From: Variovorax beijingensis
GTDB taxonomy: Bacteria; Pseudomonadota; Gammaproteobacteria; Burkholderiales; Burkholderiaceae_C
Direction of reading: 5' to 3'
Length of the DNA: 64,000 nt
Assembly (NCBI RefSeq): GCF_003951285.1
Contig: NZ_RXFQ01000003.1
Coordinates: 186,001-250,000 of the forward strand
Each line of letters begins with the position of its first letter. Position 1 is the stretch's first letter. The notes beneath the pieces were generated by a model. It was not told the origin of the DNA. It saw nothing but the letters and a program-made list of their open reading frames with translations, and did no database searches. Position numbers and translations under genes: made by a program. This document shows, one piece after another, positions 53,983 to 63,767 of this stretch.

Positions 53983-55209
53983 TCAGTCGGCGCCCAGCTG
54001 CAGGCGGCTGGGCAGACGTTTTTCGATCGCGAACTTGAGCAGCGCCGCCGAGCGGAAGACGCCGTGCGCGAACTTGCCGTAGGGCAGCGTGAGGAACAGC
54101 GCCATCACCACGCCCAGGTGCACCGCGAGCAGCAGCGCCATGAAGGCGGTGTCGCGCCAGGCGAGCAGGGCCAGGCCGGTCACGCTGGTGAGCAGCAGCA
54201 GCGCGATGAAGCCGCGGTCCATCGGCCGCTGGGCCACGTCGCCATGCGCCGCGTTGCGCCGCAGGTTCATCCACAGCAGCCCGACGGGGCCGATCACCAG
54301 GCCGATGCCGCCCGCGGTGCCCAGCAGCACCGGCAGGCTCGTGAGCGCATAGGGCGCGTGCAGGCCCAGCAGGTAGTGGTAGAGCGTTGCCACGCAGGTG
54401 GAGGCGAAGCACAGCAAGAAGCCGTAGAAGGTGAAGTGATGAAAGCGCCGGCGCCAGAGCGTGAAGCGGTCGTCTTCGTTGTTGCAGCCCTCGCCGTGGC
54501 CGCCGCCCAGGTACTTGAGGCGCAGTACATCGCGCGCGGCCTCGGCGCCCGCCGCGGCGCGCACGCCGGCCACTTCGCCCGGCGCGTTCTCCTGCGCCGG
54601 CGACACCTCGCGCCAGAAGCGCCGCACGCCCATCGCCAGTGCGAACAGCACGAAGGCGAACACCGCGCCGAACACCAGCGCGAGAAAGTTGTGCGGAAAG
54701 ATCGCGTAGAAATTACCCGCGAGCGGCTCGTGCAGCAGCGCGCCCGTCATCGCCACGGCCAGCACCAGGGACAGCGCGAGCCCGCCCGCCAGCGCCAGCG
54801 CAACGGTGAGGCCGGCCTTCCTGTACAGCGCGCCCATCGCGGGCGGCCAGGCGTAGTCGTGGTAGGTCTGCAGGCGCACCTGCGCCATCGCCTGCGGCAC
54901 ATTCACTGCGAACTCGTGCGGCGGCGCATATTGGCAGGCATGCAGGCAGGAGCCGCAGTTGTGGCACAGGTTGACCAGGTAGTGCGTGTCGGCCTTGCCG
55001 AACTCGAGCCGCCGCGTCATTGCGGGGAACACGGCACAGAAGCCTTCGCAATACCGGCAGGCGTTGCAGATCTGCAGGATGCGCGCGACTTCGGCTTCGC
55101 TGGCGGCCAGCGGCAGGGCCGGGCGGATGGGAATCACGCGCGCCGAGGCGCCGCCGATGCCGTCGGCATCCGCACGGGCGCGTGCGACCAGGTCAGTGAG
55201 CTGCTGCAA
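53983..55209 (-). CDS. tcuB: Tricarballylate utilization protein TcuB (FeS/heme electron carrier)
   Basis: Membrane protein of 408 residues. The N-terminal half has two [4Fe-4S]-type Cys groups ([15 protein letters not shown] and [16 protein letters not shown]), then six or so membrane segments with His pairs ([24 protein letters not shown]) that may hold heme. TcuB reoxidises TcuA and passes electrons to quinone. I chose TTG 55209 because GGAG sits seven bases upstream; ATG 55254 lies in the 3' end of tcuA without RBS. Overlaps tcuA by 17 bases. Confidence 0.9.
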   Translation of the reverse strand: MQQLTDLVARARADADGIGGASARVIPIRPALPLAASEAEVARILQICNACRYCEGFCAVFPAMTRRLEFGKADTHYLVNLCHNCGSCLHACQYAPPHEFAVNVPQAMAQVRLQTYHDYAWPPAMGALYRKAGLTVALALAGGLALSLVLAVAMTGALLHEPLAGNFYAIFPHNFLALVFGAVFAFVLFALAMGVRRFWREVSPAQENAPGEVAGVRAAAGAEAARDVLRLKYLGGGHGEGCNNEDDRFTLWRRRFHHFTFYGFLLCFASTCVATLYHYLLGLHAPYALTSLPVLLGTAGGIGLVIGPVGLLWMNLRRNAAHGDVAQRPMDRGFIALLLLTSVTGLALLAWRDTAFMALLLAVHLGVVMALFLTLPYGKFAHGVFRSAALLKFAIEKRLPSRLQLGAD

Positions 55210-56623
55210 GGGCGGTCTCCGGAGAATTCTTCTTCGAAAGGGCCAGGGCTGCATTCGCCGCCTGCGTGCCCGCGATGCGGCCGAAGGCCGTGCCGATGCT
55301 CATGCCCACGCCGGCCGTGTAGCCCTTGCCCAGCACATTGCCGGCCATCATTTCGCCGGCCACGAACAGGTTGGGGCTCGCCCGGCCGCCGAAGCGCACG
55401 GCCGCGGTCTCGTCCACCTTCAGGCCCAGGTAGGTGAAGGTGATGCCCGGCCGCACGGGGTAGGCGTAGAAGGGCGCGGTGTCGATCGGGCGCGCCCAGT
55501 GCGTCTTGGCGGGCGCGATGCCTTCGGTGCGGCAGTCGTCGAGGGCCGTGTGGTCGAAGCGGCCGACGCGGCAGGCGGCGTTGTAGTCCTGCACGGTGCG
55601 CACGAAGGCGGCTTCGTCCAGGCCGATCTTCTGCGCCAACTCGCCGAGCGTGTTCGCCTGCGTGCCGGTGAACACCGGCGGCATGAAGCGCCCCACGGCC
55701 TTCTGGTCGATGACCGACCATGCGATCTGCCCCGGCTGCTGCGCCACGAGCCGGCCCCAGATCGCATAGCGCTTGGGCCAGAAGTCTTCGCCCTCGTCGT
55801 AGAAGCGCCGGGCCTCGCGGTTGACCACCACGCCCAGCGACACGCAGTCGATGCGGGTGCAGATGCCGCCGTCGTAGAGCGGCGCGCGCGCATCGATCGC
55901 CACCATGTGGCCCTGCGACGGATCGCCGATGCTGTCGGCGCCCGCGTCGATCATGTACTTCAGCAGCACGCCCTGGTTGAAGCGCGTGCCGCGCACGAGG
56001 AAGTTGTCGGCCGGCCATTCGCCGCGCTCGTTCCGGCCCCAGGCTTCGCGCAGCCATTCGCGGTTCGATTCGAAGCCGCCGGCGGCCAGCACGCAGCTCC
56101 TGGCTTCGATGCGCTCGCCGGCCTCGGTGCGCACGGCCACGAAGCGCTCGCCGTCGAGTTCCACCGAGGCCACGGGCGTGTCGTAGCGGATCTGCACGCC
56201 CAGTCTTTCGGCGCTGCGGAAATAGGCATTCACCAGCGCCTTGCCGCCGCCCATGAAGAAGGCGTTGGTGCGCGCCACGTGCAGCGCACCCGACAGCGGC
56301 GGCTGGAAGTGCACGCCGTGGCGGTGCATCCAGTCGCGGCAGTTCGACGAGGCGCGGATCACCAGGCGCGCGAGGCGTTCGTCGGTCAGGCCGCCTGTCA
56401 CTTTCAGCAGGTCTTGCCAATACTCCTCTTCAGGATAGGCATCGACCAGCACGTCCTGCGGTGCGTCGTGCATGCAGCGCAGGTTGCGGGTGTGCTGCGA
56501 ATTGCCGCCGCGCCATTCCCTCGGCGAGGCTTCCAGCAGCAGCACCGAAGCGCCGGCCTCGCGCGCCATCAGCGCGGCGCACAGCGCGGCATTGCCGCCG
56601 CCGACAACCAGTACGTCGATCAC
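55193..56623 (-). CDS. tcuA: FAD-dependent tricarballylate dehydrogenase
   Basis: Flavoprotein of 476 residues. FAD motif [29 protein letters not shown] at the start, the fumarate reductase/succinate dehydrogenase core ([24 protein letters not shown]) and the C-terminal FAD part ([35 protein letters not shown]). TcuA oxidises tricarballylate to cis-aconitate. GTG start 56623 has AAAGGAG upstream. Paired with tcuB by overlap; a related carboxylate could be the real substrate. Confidence 0.9.
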   Translation of the reverse strand: MIDVLVVGGGNAALCAALMAREAGASVLLLEASPREWRGGNSQHTRNLRCMHDAPQDVLVDAYPEEEYWQDLLKVTGGLTDERLARLVIRASSNCRDWMHRHGVHFQPPLSGALHVARTNAFFMGGGKALVNAYFRSAERLGVQIRYDTPVASVELDGERFVAVRTEAGERIEARSCVLAAGGFESNREWLREAWGRNERGEWPADNFLVRGTRFNQGVLLKYMIDAGADSIGDPSQGHMVAIDARAPLYDGGICTRIDCVSLGVVVNREARRFYDEGEDFWPKRYAIWGRLVAQQPGQIAWSVIDQKAVGRFMPPVFTGTQANTLGELAQKIGLDEAAFVRTVQDYNAACRVGRFDHTALDDCRTEGIAPAKTHWARPIDTAPFYAYPVRPGITFTYLGLKVDETAAVRFGGRASPNLFVAGEMMAGNVLGKGYTAGVGMSIGTAFGRIAGTQAANAALALSKKNSPETALAAAH

Positions 56624-56700
56624 TCGTGGGTCTCCTTTGAATCCAGGAGACTGTAGGGAGCGCGCCCTTCACGCGAAAGCCCGAACGAGGCAACAGGTGT

Positions 56701-57627
56701 TCAGTTTTCGAGAAGACTTGCCCCAGTCCAGCGGCCCTCGCGCACCAGGGCGCGCGCCGTGTCGGCAACCACCACGCGCGCGGCCAGCGCGGCCGGCGAA
56801 AGCTCGTCGTCGGACAGGCTCACGAGCAGGTTGCGGCGGCCCACGTGCGCATCGCTGATCTGCGTGAGCTCCAGGTCGTCGCGGTCGTGCCGGGCCGTCG
56901 CGGCGCCGGGCTGCACGGTGGCACCGTAGCCCGCGCGCACCGCATCCATCAGCAGCGCGAGGCCGTCGACCTCGGCAACGATGCGCGGCTGGATGCGGGC
57001 ACGGGCAAAGGCCGCCATCAGCGTGGCGCGCAGGCCGTGGCTGCCGCTCGGCAGGATCAGCGGCACCTCGGCGAGCTGCGACAGGCGGACCCGGGTGCCC
57101 GTGGGGCGTCCGTCCAGCGTCGGCGATGCGATCACGAACAGCTTCTCGGCCAGCAGCGGCGCGACGCTCCAGCGCCGCGGCGTGTCGGTCTGGAACAGCA
57201 CCGCCAGGTCGAGCTGCCGCGCATGCAGCATCGTCGTGAGATGGCCCGACAGCGCCTCGACCATGTGCAGCCGCACCTCGGGGTAGCGCTCCTGCATGGC
57301 GCGCATCAGCGGCACGCCGAGCACGGTGGCCGTGGTGGGCGCAAGGCCCACGCTCACATGGCCCGACAGGCGTGCCTGCTGCGCCGCGCGCACCGCGTCG
57401 TCGGCATGCCGCAGCGCGAGCTGCGCCTGCTGCAAGAAGGCCAGGCCGGCGTCGGTGGGCACCACGCCGGTCGAGCTGCGCTGCAGCAGCCGCGTGGAGA
57501 GCTCGCCTTCGAGCCGGCTGATCTGCTGGCTCAGCGCCGAGGTGACCACGCCCAGCTCGATGGCCGCGCGGCCCATGCTGCGGAGTTCGCAGACCTTGAC
57601 GAAGTAGCGCAGTTGCCGGAGTTCCAT
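56701..57627 (-). CDS. LysR-family regulator (TcuR-like)
   Basis: Protein of 308 residues. Winged helix MELRQLRYFVKVCELRSMGRAAIELGVVTSALSQQISRLEGELSTRLLQRSS, then a co-inducer domain beginning at HVSVGLAPTTATVLG. It is transcribed in the same direction just before tcuA (77-base gap) and seven bases after the symporter gene. By analogy with tcuR it would respond to tricarballylate. The NAC-like QQISRLEGEL region suggests the Nac/CynR branch. Confidence 0.88.
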   Translation of the reverse strand: MELRQLRYFVKVCELRSMGRAAIELGVVTSALSQQISRLEGELSTRLLQRSSTGVVPTDAGLAFLQQAQLALRHADDAVRAAQQARLSGHVSVGLAPTTATVLGVPLMRAMQERYPEVRLHMVEALSGHLTTMLHARQLDLAVLFQTDTPRRWSVAPLLAEKLFVIASPTLDGRPTGTRVRLSQLAEVPLILPSGSHGLRATLMAAFARARIQPRIVAEVDGLALLMDAVRAGYGATVQPGAATARHDRDDLELTQISDAHVGRRNLLVSLSDDELSPAALAARVVVADTARALVREGRWTGASLLEN

Positions 57628-57634
57628 GCACGCA

Positions 57635-58513
57635 TCATCGCGCAGGAACGGCCACCGGCTGGCGCTGGCGCAGAAGCAGCCAGCCGAACAGCGGCGCGGT
57701 GATGTACATCACCACCGAATAGATGGCCGCCGGCAGCGCGAGCGGAAAGCTGCCGAGCACGCTCACCGCGATGAAGATGGCCAGCGTGGAATTGTGGATG
57801 CCGATCTCGTAGCTGATGGCCGTAGCCAGCGGCTTGTCCAGGCCCGCGGCGCGGCTCAGGTAGTAGCCCGCGAGCAGGCTCAGCAGGTTGAACAGCAGCA
57901 CCGGCAGTCCGATCTCGGAGAAGGTCGCCGTGATGGTCTTCCATTCGTTCGCAATGGCCAGCACCGTCACCACCGCAAGTACTGCGGCGCTGAAGATCTT
58001 GGTCGGCTTTTCCATGCGCGCGGCAAAGCCGGGCCTGCGCGAGGCCACGAACATGCCGATGGCCACCGGTACCAGCACGATCGCGATCACCTCCACCAGC
58101 TTGCGCGTCTGCAGCGGCACCACCTGGCCGCCTTGCGCGAAATGCCCGATGGCCCAGTTCGCGATGAGCGGCAGCGTGACGATCGACAGCAGCGTGTTCA
58201 CGGCCGTGAGCGAGATGTTCATGGCCACGTTGCCGCCGAACAGGTGCGAGAACAGGTTGGCCGAGATGCCGCCCGGCGAGGCCGCAAGCAGCATGAGGCC
58301 GACCGCGAACACCGGCGAAAGCCCGAAGCCCACGATGATCGCGTAGCACGCGAGCGGCAGTCCGACGACCTGCAGCACGAGCGCGATGGTGACCGCCTTG
58401 GGGTGCTTGAAGAGCCGCCGGAAGTCGTCCAGCGAAAGCGACAGCCCGAGTCCGAACATCACCAGCGCCAGTGCGCCGAACAGGAAGCGGGTCACGATGA
58501 GCGTAGCGTCCAT
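57635..58513 (-). CDS. BASS-family (bile acid:Na+ symporter-like) transporter
   Basis: Inner-membrane protein of 292 residues with about nine to ten membrane segments. ASPGGISANLFSHLFGGNVAMNISLTAVNTLLSIVTLP and SYEIGIHNSTLAIFIAV carry the conserved Na+-site and crossover regions of the family. It probably imports an organic acid together with Na+; location next to tcuR-tcuAB suggests a tricarballylate-like acid. GAGGAG is ten bases upstream of the ATG. Confidence 0.88.
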   Translation of the reverse strand: MDATLIVTRFLFGALALVMFGLGLSLSLDDFRRLFKHPKAVTIALVLQVVGLPLACYAIIVGFGLSPVFAVGLMLLAASPGGISANLFSHLFGGNVAMNISLTAVNTLLSIVTLPLIANWAIGHFAQGGQVVPLQTRKLVEVIAIVLVPVAIGMFVASRRPGFAARMEKPTKIFSAAVLAVVTVLAIANEWKTITATFSEIGLPVLLFNLLSLLAGYYLSRAAGLDKPLATAISYEIGIHNSTLAIFIAVSVLGSFPLALPAAIYSVVMYITAPLFGWLLLRQRQPVAVPAR

Positions 58514-58610
58514 GGCTTGCTGTCTCCTCTTTCTGGTTCTTCTGAAAAAATGGCTGCCGGCACCCGTCGCGCAGGCGCTGGCAGCCGTGGAAATCGGGAT
58601 CGGTGCTTGC

Positions 58611-59378
58611 TTATTGCTTGTAGCTGTCGTCGATGCGGTCGAGCTTGCGGATCAGCGAAGGCCAGACGAACTGCCCGCCCAGGCCGCCGGTCTGCACCTT
58701 CATCGCCTGGCCCACGCCCTCGACGATCTTGGGGTTCACCTGCGTGAGCTCGCTGCCGCCCGATTGCGCGGCGATCTGGATCTGGCAGGTGTTCTCGAAG
58801 GTGTACATCGAAAGGAAGGCGTCGGCAATGGTCTTGCCGCAAGTCAGCAGGCCATGGTTGCGCAGCATCAGGAAATTGGCGTTGCCCATGTCGGCCTGCA
58901 GGCGCGGCTTCTCGTCGTCGCGGAAGGCCACGCCTTCGTAGTCGTGGTAGGCGAGCGAGGCCAGCACGAAGGTCGACTGCTGGCTGATGGGCAGCACGCC
59001 GTTCTTCTGCGCGCTCACCGCGATGCCGGCCCTGGTGTGGGTGTGCAGCACGCACTGGATGTCTTCGCGCGCCGCATGCACCGCGCTGTGGATCACGAAG
59101 CCGGCCGGGTTCACGGGATAGGGCGACTCGATGATCTTGTTGCACTGCTGGTCGACCTTGACCAGGCTCGACGCGGTGATCTCGTCGAACATCAGGCCGT
59201 AGGGATTGATCAGGAAGTGGTGCTCGGGCCCGGGGATGCGCGCGCTGATGTGCGTGAAGACGAGGTCGCTCCAGCCGTAGAGCGCCACCAGGCGATAGCA
59301 GGCGGCAAGGTCGACGCGCAGCTGCCACTCCTCGGCGGAGACGAGCTTCTGGATTTCGGACTGGGTGTTTGCGTTCAT
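58611..59378 (-). CDS. Class II aldolase/adducin-family protein
   Basis: Protein of 255 residues. Zinc ligands are probably His in VLHTHTRAG and in LRNHGLLTCG; the catalytic Glu/Asp region is LVKVD. Members cleave sugar phosphates or act as decarboxylases on related substrates. The protein resembles the group often annotated as class II aldolase in organic-acid clusters. It is transcribed after the HD gene (23-base gap) and before the symporter. Substrate unknown. Confidence 0.87.
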   Translation of the reverse strand: MNANTQSEIQKLVSAEEWQLRVDLAACYRLVALYGWSDLVFTHISARIPGPEHHFLINPYGLMFDEITASSLVKVDQQCNKIIESPYPVNPAGFVIHSAVHAAREDIQCVLHTHTRAGIAVSAQKNGVLPISQQSTFVLASLAYHDYEGVAFRDDEKPRLQADMGNANFLMLRNHGLLTCGKTIADAFLSMYTFENTCQIQIAAQSGGSELTQVNPKIVEGVGQAMKVQTGGLGGQFVWPSLIRKLDRIDDSYKQ

Positions 59379-59401
59379 GGTGGGTTGGTTCCTTGTGGGG
59401 G

Positions 59402-59992
59402 TCAGGCCGCGGCCGGTTCCTTCATGGCCGCCTTGTAGATGCTCTGCTTCGGCTGCGCCATCAGGCGCTGCAGCATGGGTTCGAATTCGCCGATGGGCAG
59501 CGTCTCGGCGCGGGGATCGAAGGCCGGGTTGTCGTAGAGCGCGCAGAACTCGGCCGTGCGCTCGTAGTGCGGATGGTCCTTGAAGCCGTCGCGCATGTCG
59601 CGGTCCAGGCCGATGTGATGGAAGAAGTAGTGGCCCTGGAAGATGCCGTGGTGCTGCACCATCCAGTGGTTGGCCTCGCTCACGAAGGGCTTGAGGATGG
59701 CCGCGGCAATGTCCGGATGGTTGAAGCTGCCGAGCGTGTCGCCGATGTCGTGCAGGAGCGCGCACACCACGTATTCCTCGTCGCGGCCGTCGCGCAGCGC
59801 GCGCGTGGCGGTCTGCAGCGAATGGGTGTAGCGGTCGACCGGAAAGCCGCCGTAGTCGCCTTCGAGGATCTGCAGGTGCCTGATCACGCGCGCGGGCAGG
59901 CCGCCCGCGAACTGCCTGAACTCGCCGCCGATCAGTTGCCAGTCTTCGCGCGTGCTCTCCTGCATGCTCCTGAAACCTGCCCGTTCGCTCAT
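59402..59992 (-). CDS. HD-domain phosphohydrolase-like protein
   Basis: Protein of 196 residues. Metal ligands of the HD fold are visible: His in YTHSLQTATRA, HD in CALLHDIGD, and His residues in HHGIFQGHYFFHHIG. It resembles HD-type di-iron or phosphohydrolase proteins of the MIOX/PhnZ-like sort, so an oxygenase is also possible. GGAGACAACACG precedes the ATG. First gene of the leftward cluster, divergent from the Crp/Fnr gene. Confidence 0.82.
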   Translation of the reverse strand: MSERAGFRSMQESTREDWQLIGGEFRQFAGGLPARVIRHLQILEGDYGGFPVDRYTHSLQTATRALRDGRDEEYVVCALLHDIGDTLGSFNHPDIAAAILKPFVSEANHWMVQHHGIFQGHYFFHHIGLDRDMRDGFKDHPHYERTAEFCALYDNPAFDPRAETLPIGEFEPMLQRLMAQPKQSIYKAAMKEPAAA

Positions 59993-60051
59993 CGTGTTGT
60001 CTCCGTGTTCCTGGGGGAGCGGCCACTGTAGACCCGGGCTTGACGTTCAAC

Positions 60052-60067
60052 TGTCAAGAATTTGACA
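60052..60067. promoter_or_regulatory. Putative operator TGTCAA-GAAT-TTGACA
   Basis: A perfect 16-base dyad lies 26-41 bases before the Crp/Fnr ATG and in the spacer shared with the HD-aldolase-BASS genes. A further TTGAC half-site lies about ten bases to the left (TTGAC-N8-GTCAA). Likely bound by the adjacent Crp/Fnr regulator. Confidence 0.5.
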
Positions 60068-60092
60068 ATGCAAGGCTCTGGTAAACCCCCGC

Positions 60093-60812
60093 ATGCCGCC
60101 TTCCAAACCGCGTCTTTCCCCTGCGCACCGCGCCGCGATGGAGCGCAACCCATGGTTCACCAGCATGCCGCGCGCGCAGCGCGAAGCACTGCTGGGCGCG
60201 GGCGAACTCATTCACGTGCGCCGCGGCGCGATGGTGTTCCGCCAGGGCGATCCGATCCATGCGGCGGGCGGCGGCTTCTATGGCCTCCTGGCCGGCACGA
60301 TCAAGATCTCGTCGCTGCGGCAGGACGGGCGCGAGGCCATTCTTGCGGTGCTCGAACCCGGCAACTGGTTCGGCGAGATCACGCTGATCGACGGCTCGCC
60401 GCGCACGCACGACGCCACCGCGCTGGAGGCGCTCGACCTGCTGGTGGTGCCGCCCGCGGCCTTTGCCCAGCAGATGCGCGACGTGGTCTTTGCCAATGCG
60501 ATGGCCGCCATGCTGGCCGCGCGCGTGCGCATGCTCTACGGCCTGACCGAAGACGCCACGCTGCGCAGCCTGCGCGCGCGCGTGGCGCACCGGCTGCTGG
60601 TGCTGGCGCGCGGCGACGCCACGCAGTCGGTGCTGCTGCGCCGCACGCTGATGCTGCCGCAGGAGGCGCTGGCAATGATGCTCGGCGTCACGCGCCAGAC
60701 GCTCTCGAAGGAGCTCAATGCGCTGGCGGGCGAGGGCGTGCTCGCGCTGGGCTACGGGCGCATCGAGCTCAGGTCGCTCGACGCGCTGCAGGCGCTGGTG
60801 AGCACCGGGTAG
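60093..60812 (+). CDS. Crp/Fnr-family transcriptional regulator
   Basis: Protein of 239 residues. Cyclic-nucleotide-like beta roll (FRQGDPIHAAGGGFYGLLAGTIKISSLRQDGREAILAVLEPGNWFGEITLIDGSPRTHDATA), a long dimer helix, and a C-terminal helix-turn-helix (LPQEALAMMLGVTRQTLSKELNALAGEGVL). No Fnr-type Cys set is present, so it is not an oxygen-labile iron-sulfur sensor. Effector unknown. It is divergent from the HD-aldolase-BASS-tcu genes and probably controls them. Confidence 0.88.
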   Translation: MPPSKPRLSPAHRAAMERNPWFTSMPRAQREALLGAGELIHVRRGAMVFRQGDPIHAAGGGFYGLLAGTIKISSLRQDGREAILAVLEPGNWFGEITLIDGSPRTHDATALEALDLLVVPPAAFAQQMRDVVFANAMAAMLAARVRMLYGLTEDATLRSLRARVAHRLLVLARGDATQSVLLRRTLMLPQEALAMMLGVTRQTLSKELNALAGEGVLALGYGRIELRSLDALQALVSTG

Positions 60813-60816
60813 CGCC

Positions 60817-61980
60817 TCAGCGCAGCACGCGCCCGTCGGCCGAGATGCTGATCAGGTCGATGGTGCGCGAGGCATCGCGCAGGCCCGGGCGCAGGTTGAC
60901 GCGGAAGCCGCCCACGTCGTAGTCGGTCATGGCGGTCATCACGCGCTGCAGGCTCGCGGTGGTGAAGCCGCGGCCCGCGCGGCGCACCGCTTCGCCCGCC
61001 ACCTTGACCGCAATGAAGCCTTCGAGGCCTTCGTACGAGGGCGTCTGGTCGGAGTTGTCGACCGCGGCGCGGTACTCCTTGACGATCGGGATGGCCGAGG
61101 GCCGCGGCGACGGCACCACCTGCGAGATCACGATGCCGCCGATGTCCTTGCCCAGTTCGGCATAGAGCGGGTCGATGCCCACGATCGAGAAGGCCATGAA
61201 GCTGCCGCTGTAGCCGCTCTTGCGCAGCTTGCGGATCGCGTTGGCCGTGGTGCCCGAGAGCGACACCAGCACGATGGCCTGCGGCGTCTGCTGCAGCACC
61301 GTCTTGAGCGCCGCGTCGAGCTTGTCGGCGCCGCCGGCCGGCACCATCGCCGAGGCCACCAGCGCGGGCAGCTTCAGCTCGGTGATGGCCTGCTGGACGG
61401 CGGCCAGGCCGGCGCGGCCCATGGCGTCGTCGTCGCCCACCAGCGCGATGCGCGTCTGGCCCACGGTGGCGCACTGGCGCACGATCTTCAGCGCCTCGTC
61501 GATCATGCCGGGGCGCACGTGGAACACGTGGGGATGGCTGGCCTCGCGCAGCGCGTCGGCGGCGGCAAAGGGCGCGAACAGCAGGCTGCCCTGCTGCGCG
61601 GCCACGTTGGCGCCGGCGTCGCTGCTGGCGGTGCCCACGAAGCCGAACAGCATGTCGGCCTTGTCGGTGCCGAGCAGGGTGCGCGCGTTGGCGGCGGCCC
61701 GGCCCGCGTCGTAGCCGTCGTCGAGCTGCAGCAGCTTGAGCTGCAGGCCGCTCGCGGCATTGCGCTCGTTGAAATCGGCCACCGCGAGCCGGCTGCCGGC
61801 CGCGAAGGCCAGCCCGATCTCGCCGGCCGCGCCCGTCAGCGGCACCGACTGGCCCAGCAGGACCACCCGCGCGCCCGCCGCCCGGCTCGATGATTGCGAA
61901 AGCGCCGGCAGATGAACGCCGCCGCCCAGCAGCAGCGCTGCGCCAGCCTTGCCCAGCCATTCCCTGCGAGAACTGTCCAT
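60817..61980 (-). CDS. Branched-chain-amino-acid-type substrate-binding protein
   Basis: Periplasmic protein of 387 residues, Peripla_BP_6 type. N-terminal SRREWLGKAGAALLLGGGVHLPALS looks like a Tat signal. Core: VVLLGQSVPLTGAAGEIGLAFAAGSRLAVADFNERNAASGLQLKLLQLDDGYDAGRAAANAR, then TRIALVGDDDAMGRAG. No permease or ATPase genes follow, so it is an orphan receptor. GGTGAG is near the ATG. Its stop is four bases from the convergent Crp/Fnr stop. Confidence 0.87.
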   Translation of the reverse strand: MDSSRREWLGKAGAALLLGGGVHLPALSQSSSRAAGARVVLLGQSVPLTGAAGEIGLAFAAGSRLAVADFNERNAASGLQLKLLQLDDGYDAGRAAANARTLLGTDKADMLFGFVGTASSDAGANVAAQQGSLLFAPFAAADALREASHPHVFHVRPGMIDEALKIVRQCATVGQTRIALVGDDDAMGRAGLAAVQQAITELKLPALVASAMVPAGGADKLDAALKTVLQQTPQAIVLVSLSGTTANAIRKLRKSGYSGSFMAFSIVGIDPLYAELGKDIGGIVISQVVPSPRPSAIPIVKEYRAAVDNSDQTPSYEGLEGFIAVKVAGEAVRRAGRGFTTASLQRVMTAMTDYDVGGFRVNLRPGLRDASRTIDLISISADGRVLR

Positions 61981-61987
61981 GGCTCAC

Positions 61988-62010
61988 CTTTTTTAACAGT
62001 AGTAAAAAAG
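61988..62010. promoter_or_regulatory. Perfect inverted repeat CTTTTTTA-N7-TAAAAAAG
   Basis: Eight-base arms lie just upstream of the binding-protein ATG (8-30 bases) on the minus strand. Either an operator or part of the leader; the arms are A/T only apart from their ends, so it may also be a promoter spacer. Confidence 0.35.
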
Positions 62011-62084
62011 TGTAGCAAGTTCGATGCCCATGGGAAAGGCCGCGGCGAGAGAGGCCGCGCCGCCGGCGTGCCGCAGGAGCGGCT

Positions 62085-62837
62085 TCAGGCCCGCCGGAAC
62101 ACCAGGTCCCAGACGCCGTGGCCCAGCTTGATGCCGCGGTTCTCGAACTTGGTGAGCGGCCGGTATTCCGGCTTGGGCGCGTAGCCTTCGGCCGTGTTGC
62201 GCAGCAACGGTTCGGCGGACAGCACCTCGAGCATCTGCTCGGCGTAGGGCTGCCAGTCGGTGGCGCAATGGATGTAGCCGCCCGGCTGCAGGTGCTCGGC
62301 GAGCTTTTTCACGAACTCGGGCTGGATCAGGCGGCGCTTGTTGTGGCGCTTCTTGTGCCAGGGGTCGGGAAAGAACACATGCACGCCCGCCAGCGAGCCG
62401 GGCTGCAGCATGTGGTCGAGCACATCGACCGCATCGTGCGCGCAGATGCGGATGTTGGTGATCGACTGCTCGCCGATGCGCTTGAGCAGTGCGCCCACGC
62501 CGGGCTCGTGCACTTCGCAGCACAGGAAGTTGGTCTCGGGCAGCACGGTGGCGATGTGCGCGGTGGCCTCGCCCATGCCAAAGCCGATCTCGAGCACGGT
62601 CGGCGCGGCGCGGCCGCCGAAGGCCGCCACGAGGTCGAGCGGCTCGGGCTTGTAGGGGATGAGGAACAGCGGCCCCAGCTCGGCAAAGGCGCGCGCCTGG
62701 CCGTCGGTGGTGCGGCCCGCGCGCTTCACGAAGCTCTTGAGGCGGCGGTGCAGCGGATGCGGCTTGTTGCTGTTGTCGTCGGCCGCGTCGTCGTTGCTGG
62801 GCGGGGAATCGTGGGGCACGGTGTCGGGAAAGGTCAT
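62085..62837 (-). CDS. trmB: tRNA (guanine-N7-)-methyltransferase
   Basis: Cytoplasmic enzyme of 250 residues that forms m7G46 in tRNA using SAM. SAM motif [16 protein letters not shown], then [16 protein letters not shown], and the TrmB signature [22 protein letters not shown] are complete. The N-terminal ~35 residues are Asp/Asn/Pro-rich. The ATG overlaps the gluQRS stop by one base (TAATG), so the two are coupled. Confidence 0.96.
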   Translation of the reverse strand: MTFPDTVPHDSPPSNDDAADDNSNKPHPLHRRLKSFVKRAGRTTDGQARAFAELGPLFLIPYKPEPLDLVAAFGGRAAPTVLEIGFGMGEATAHIATVLPETNFLCCEVHEPGVGALLKRIGEQSITNIRICAHDAVDVLDHMLQPGSLAGVHVFFPDPWHKKRHNKRRLIQPEFVKKLAEHLQPGGYIHCATDWQPYAEQMLEVLSAEPLLRNTAEGYAPKPEYRPLTKFENRGIKLGHGVWDLVFRRA

Positions 62838-63760
62838 TACGGCCGCGAATTGTAGAGATCGCGCCATTCGGGCACCCAGCCGGCCAAGGCCGGCGCGCAG
62901 GAAGCGGCCGCGCTGGCGCGCAGCCCGAGCACGCGCGCGGCCGCGTCGAGGGCCGCCAGGGCGGCCTCGGGCGTGGCGGTGTCGATGGCGGTGGCGCCGT
63001 TCTGCTTGGAGAGCTTGTCTCCGTCGGCGCCGCGCACCAGCGGCGTGTGCAGGTAGCTGGGCGTGGGCAGGCCGAGCGCGCGCTGCAGCAGGATCTGGCG
63101 CGCGGTGTTGTCGGCCAGGTCTTCGCCGCGCACGACGTCGGTCACGCCCTGTTCCGCGTCGTCGACCACCACCGCGAGCTGGTAGGCCCACGGGCCATCG
63201 GCGCGGCGCAGCACGAAGTCGCCGACCTCGCGGCCGACATCCTGGCATTGGCGGCCGAGGCGGCGGTCGGTCCAGCAGAGTTCGCCGGAGGCCAGTGCCG
63301 GCTGGGCGGATTCGAACTTCTCGGTGGCAAAGCGCCAGGCGCGTGCGGGCTTGCCGTGCAGCCCGCCCCGGCAGGTGCCGGGGTAGACCCGCTCGCCATG
63401 GCGCGTGTGCGGCCGGCCGAGCCGTGCGAGGGCCTCGTCGATGTCCTTGCGCGAGCAGCCGCAGGGGTAGGCAAGGCCGAGGGCCTGCAGCCTTGCCAGC
63501 GCGGCTTCATAGCGCGCGGTGCGCTGCGTCTGCCACACCGGTGCTTCGTCGGGCAGCAGGCCGCAGTCGGCCAGCTGCTGGAGGATGTGCTCGCCCATGC
63601 CGGGCAGGCAGCGTTCGGTGTCGGCGTCCTCGATGCGGACCAGCCAGCGCGCCTTGGGGCCGCGCGCGCGCACGTCGAGCCAGCTTGCGAGCGCAGCCAC
63701 CAGCGAGCCGGCATGCAGCGGGCCGGTGGGCGAGGGCGCGAAACGGCCGGTCTCCCGCAT
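62837..63760 (-). CDS. gluQ: Glutamyl-Q tRNA(Asp) synthetase
   Basis: Protein of 307 residues, the right size for the truncated GluRS paralogue that puts Glu on queuosine of tRNA-Asp. The HIGH-like motif is in [16 protein letters not shown], the KMSKS-like motif in DKLSKQNG, and zinc ligands in [10 protein letters not shown] and YPGTCR. No anticodon-binding domain follows, as expected. Confidence 0.94.
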   Translation of the reverse strand: MRETGRFAPSPTGPLHAGSLVAALASWLDVRARGPKARWLVRIEDADTERCLPGMGEHILQQLADCGLLPDEAPVWQTQRTARYEAALARLQALGLAYPCGCSRKDIDEALARLGRPHTRHGERVYPGTCRGGLHGKPARAWRFATEKFESAQPALASGELCWTDRRLGRQCQDVGREVGDFVLRRADGPWAYQLAVVVDDAEQGVTDVVRGEDLADNTARQILLQRALGLPTPSYLHTPLVRGADGDKLSKQNGATAIDTATPEAALAALDAAARVLGLRASAAASCAPALAGWVPEWRDLYNSRP

Positions 63761-63767
63761 CCGCGGA

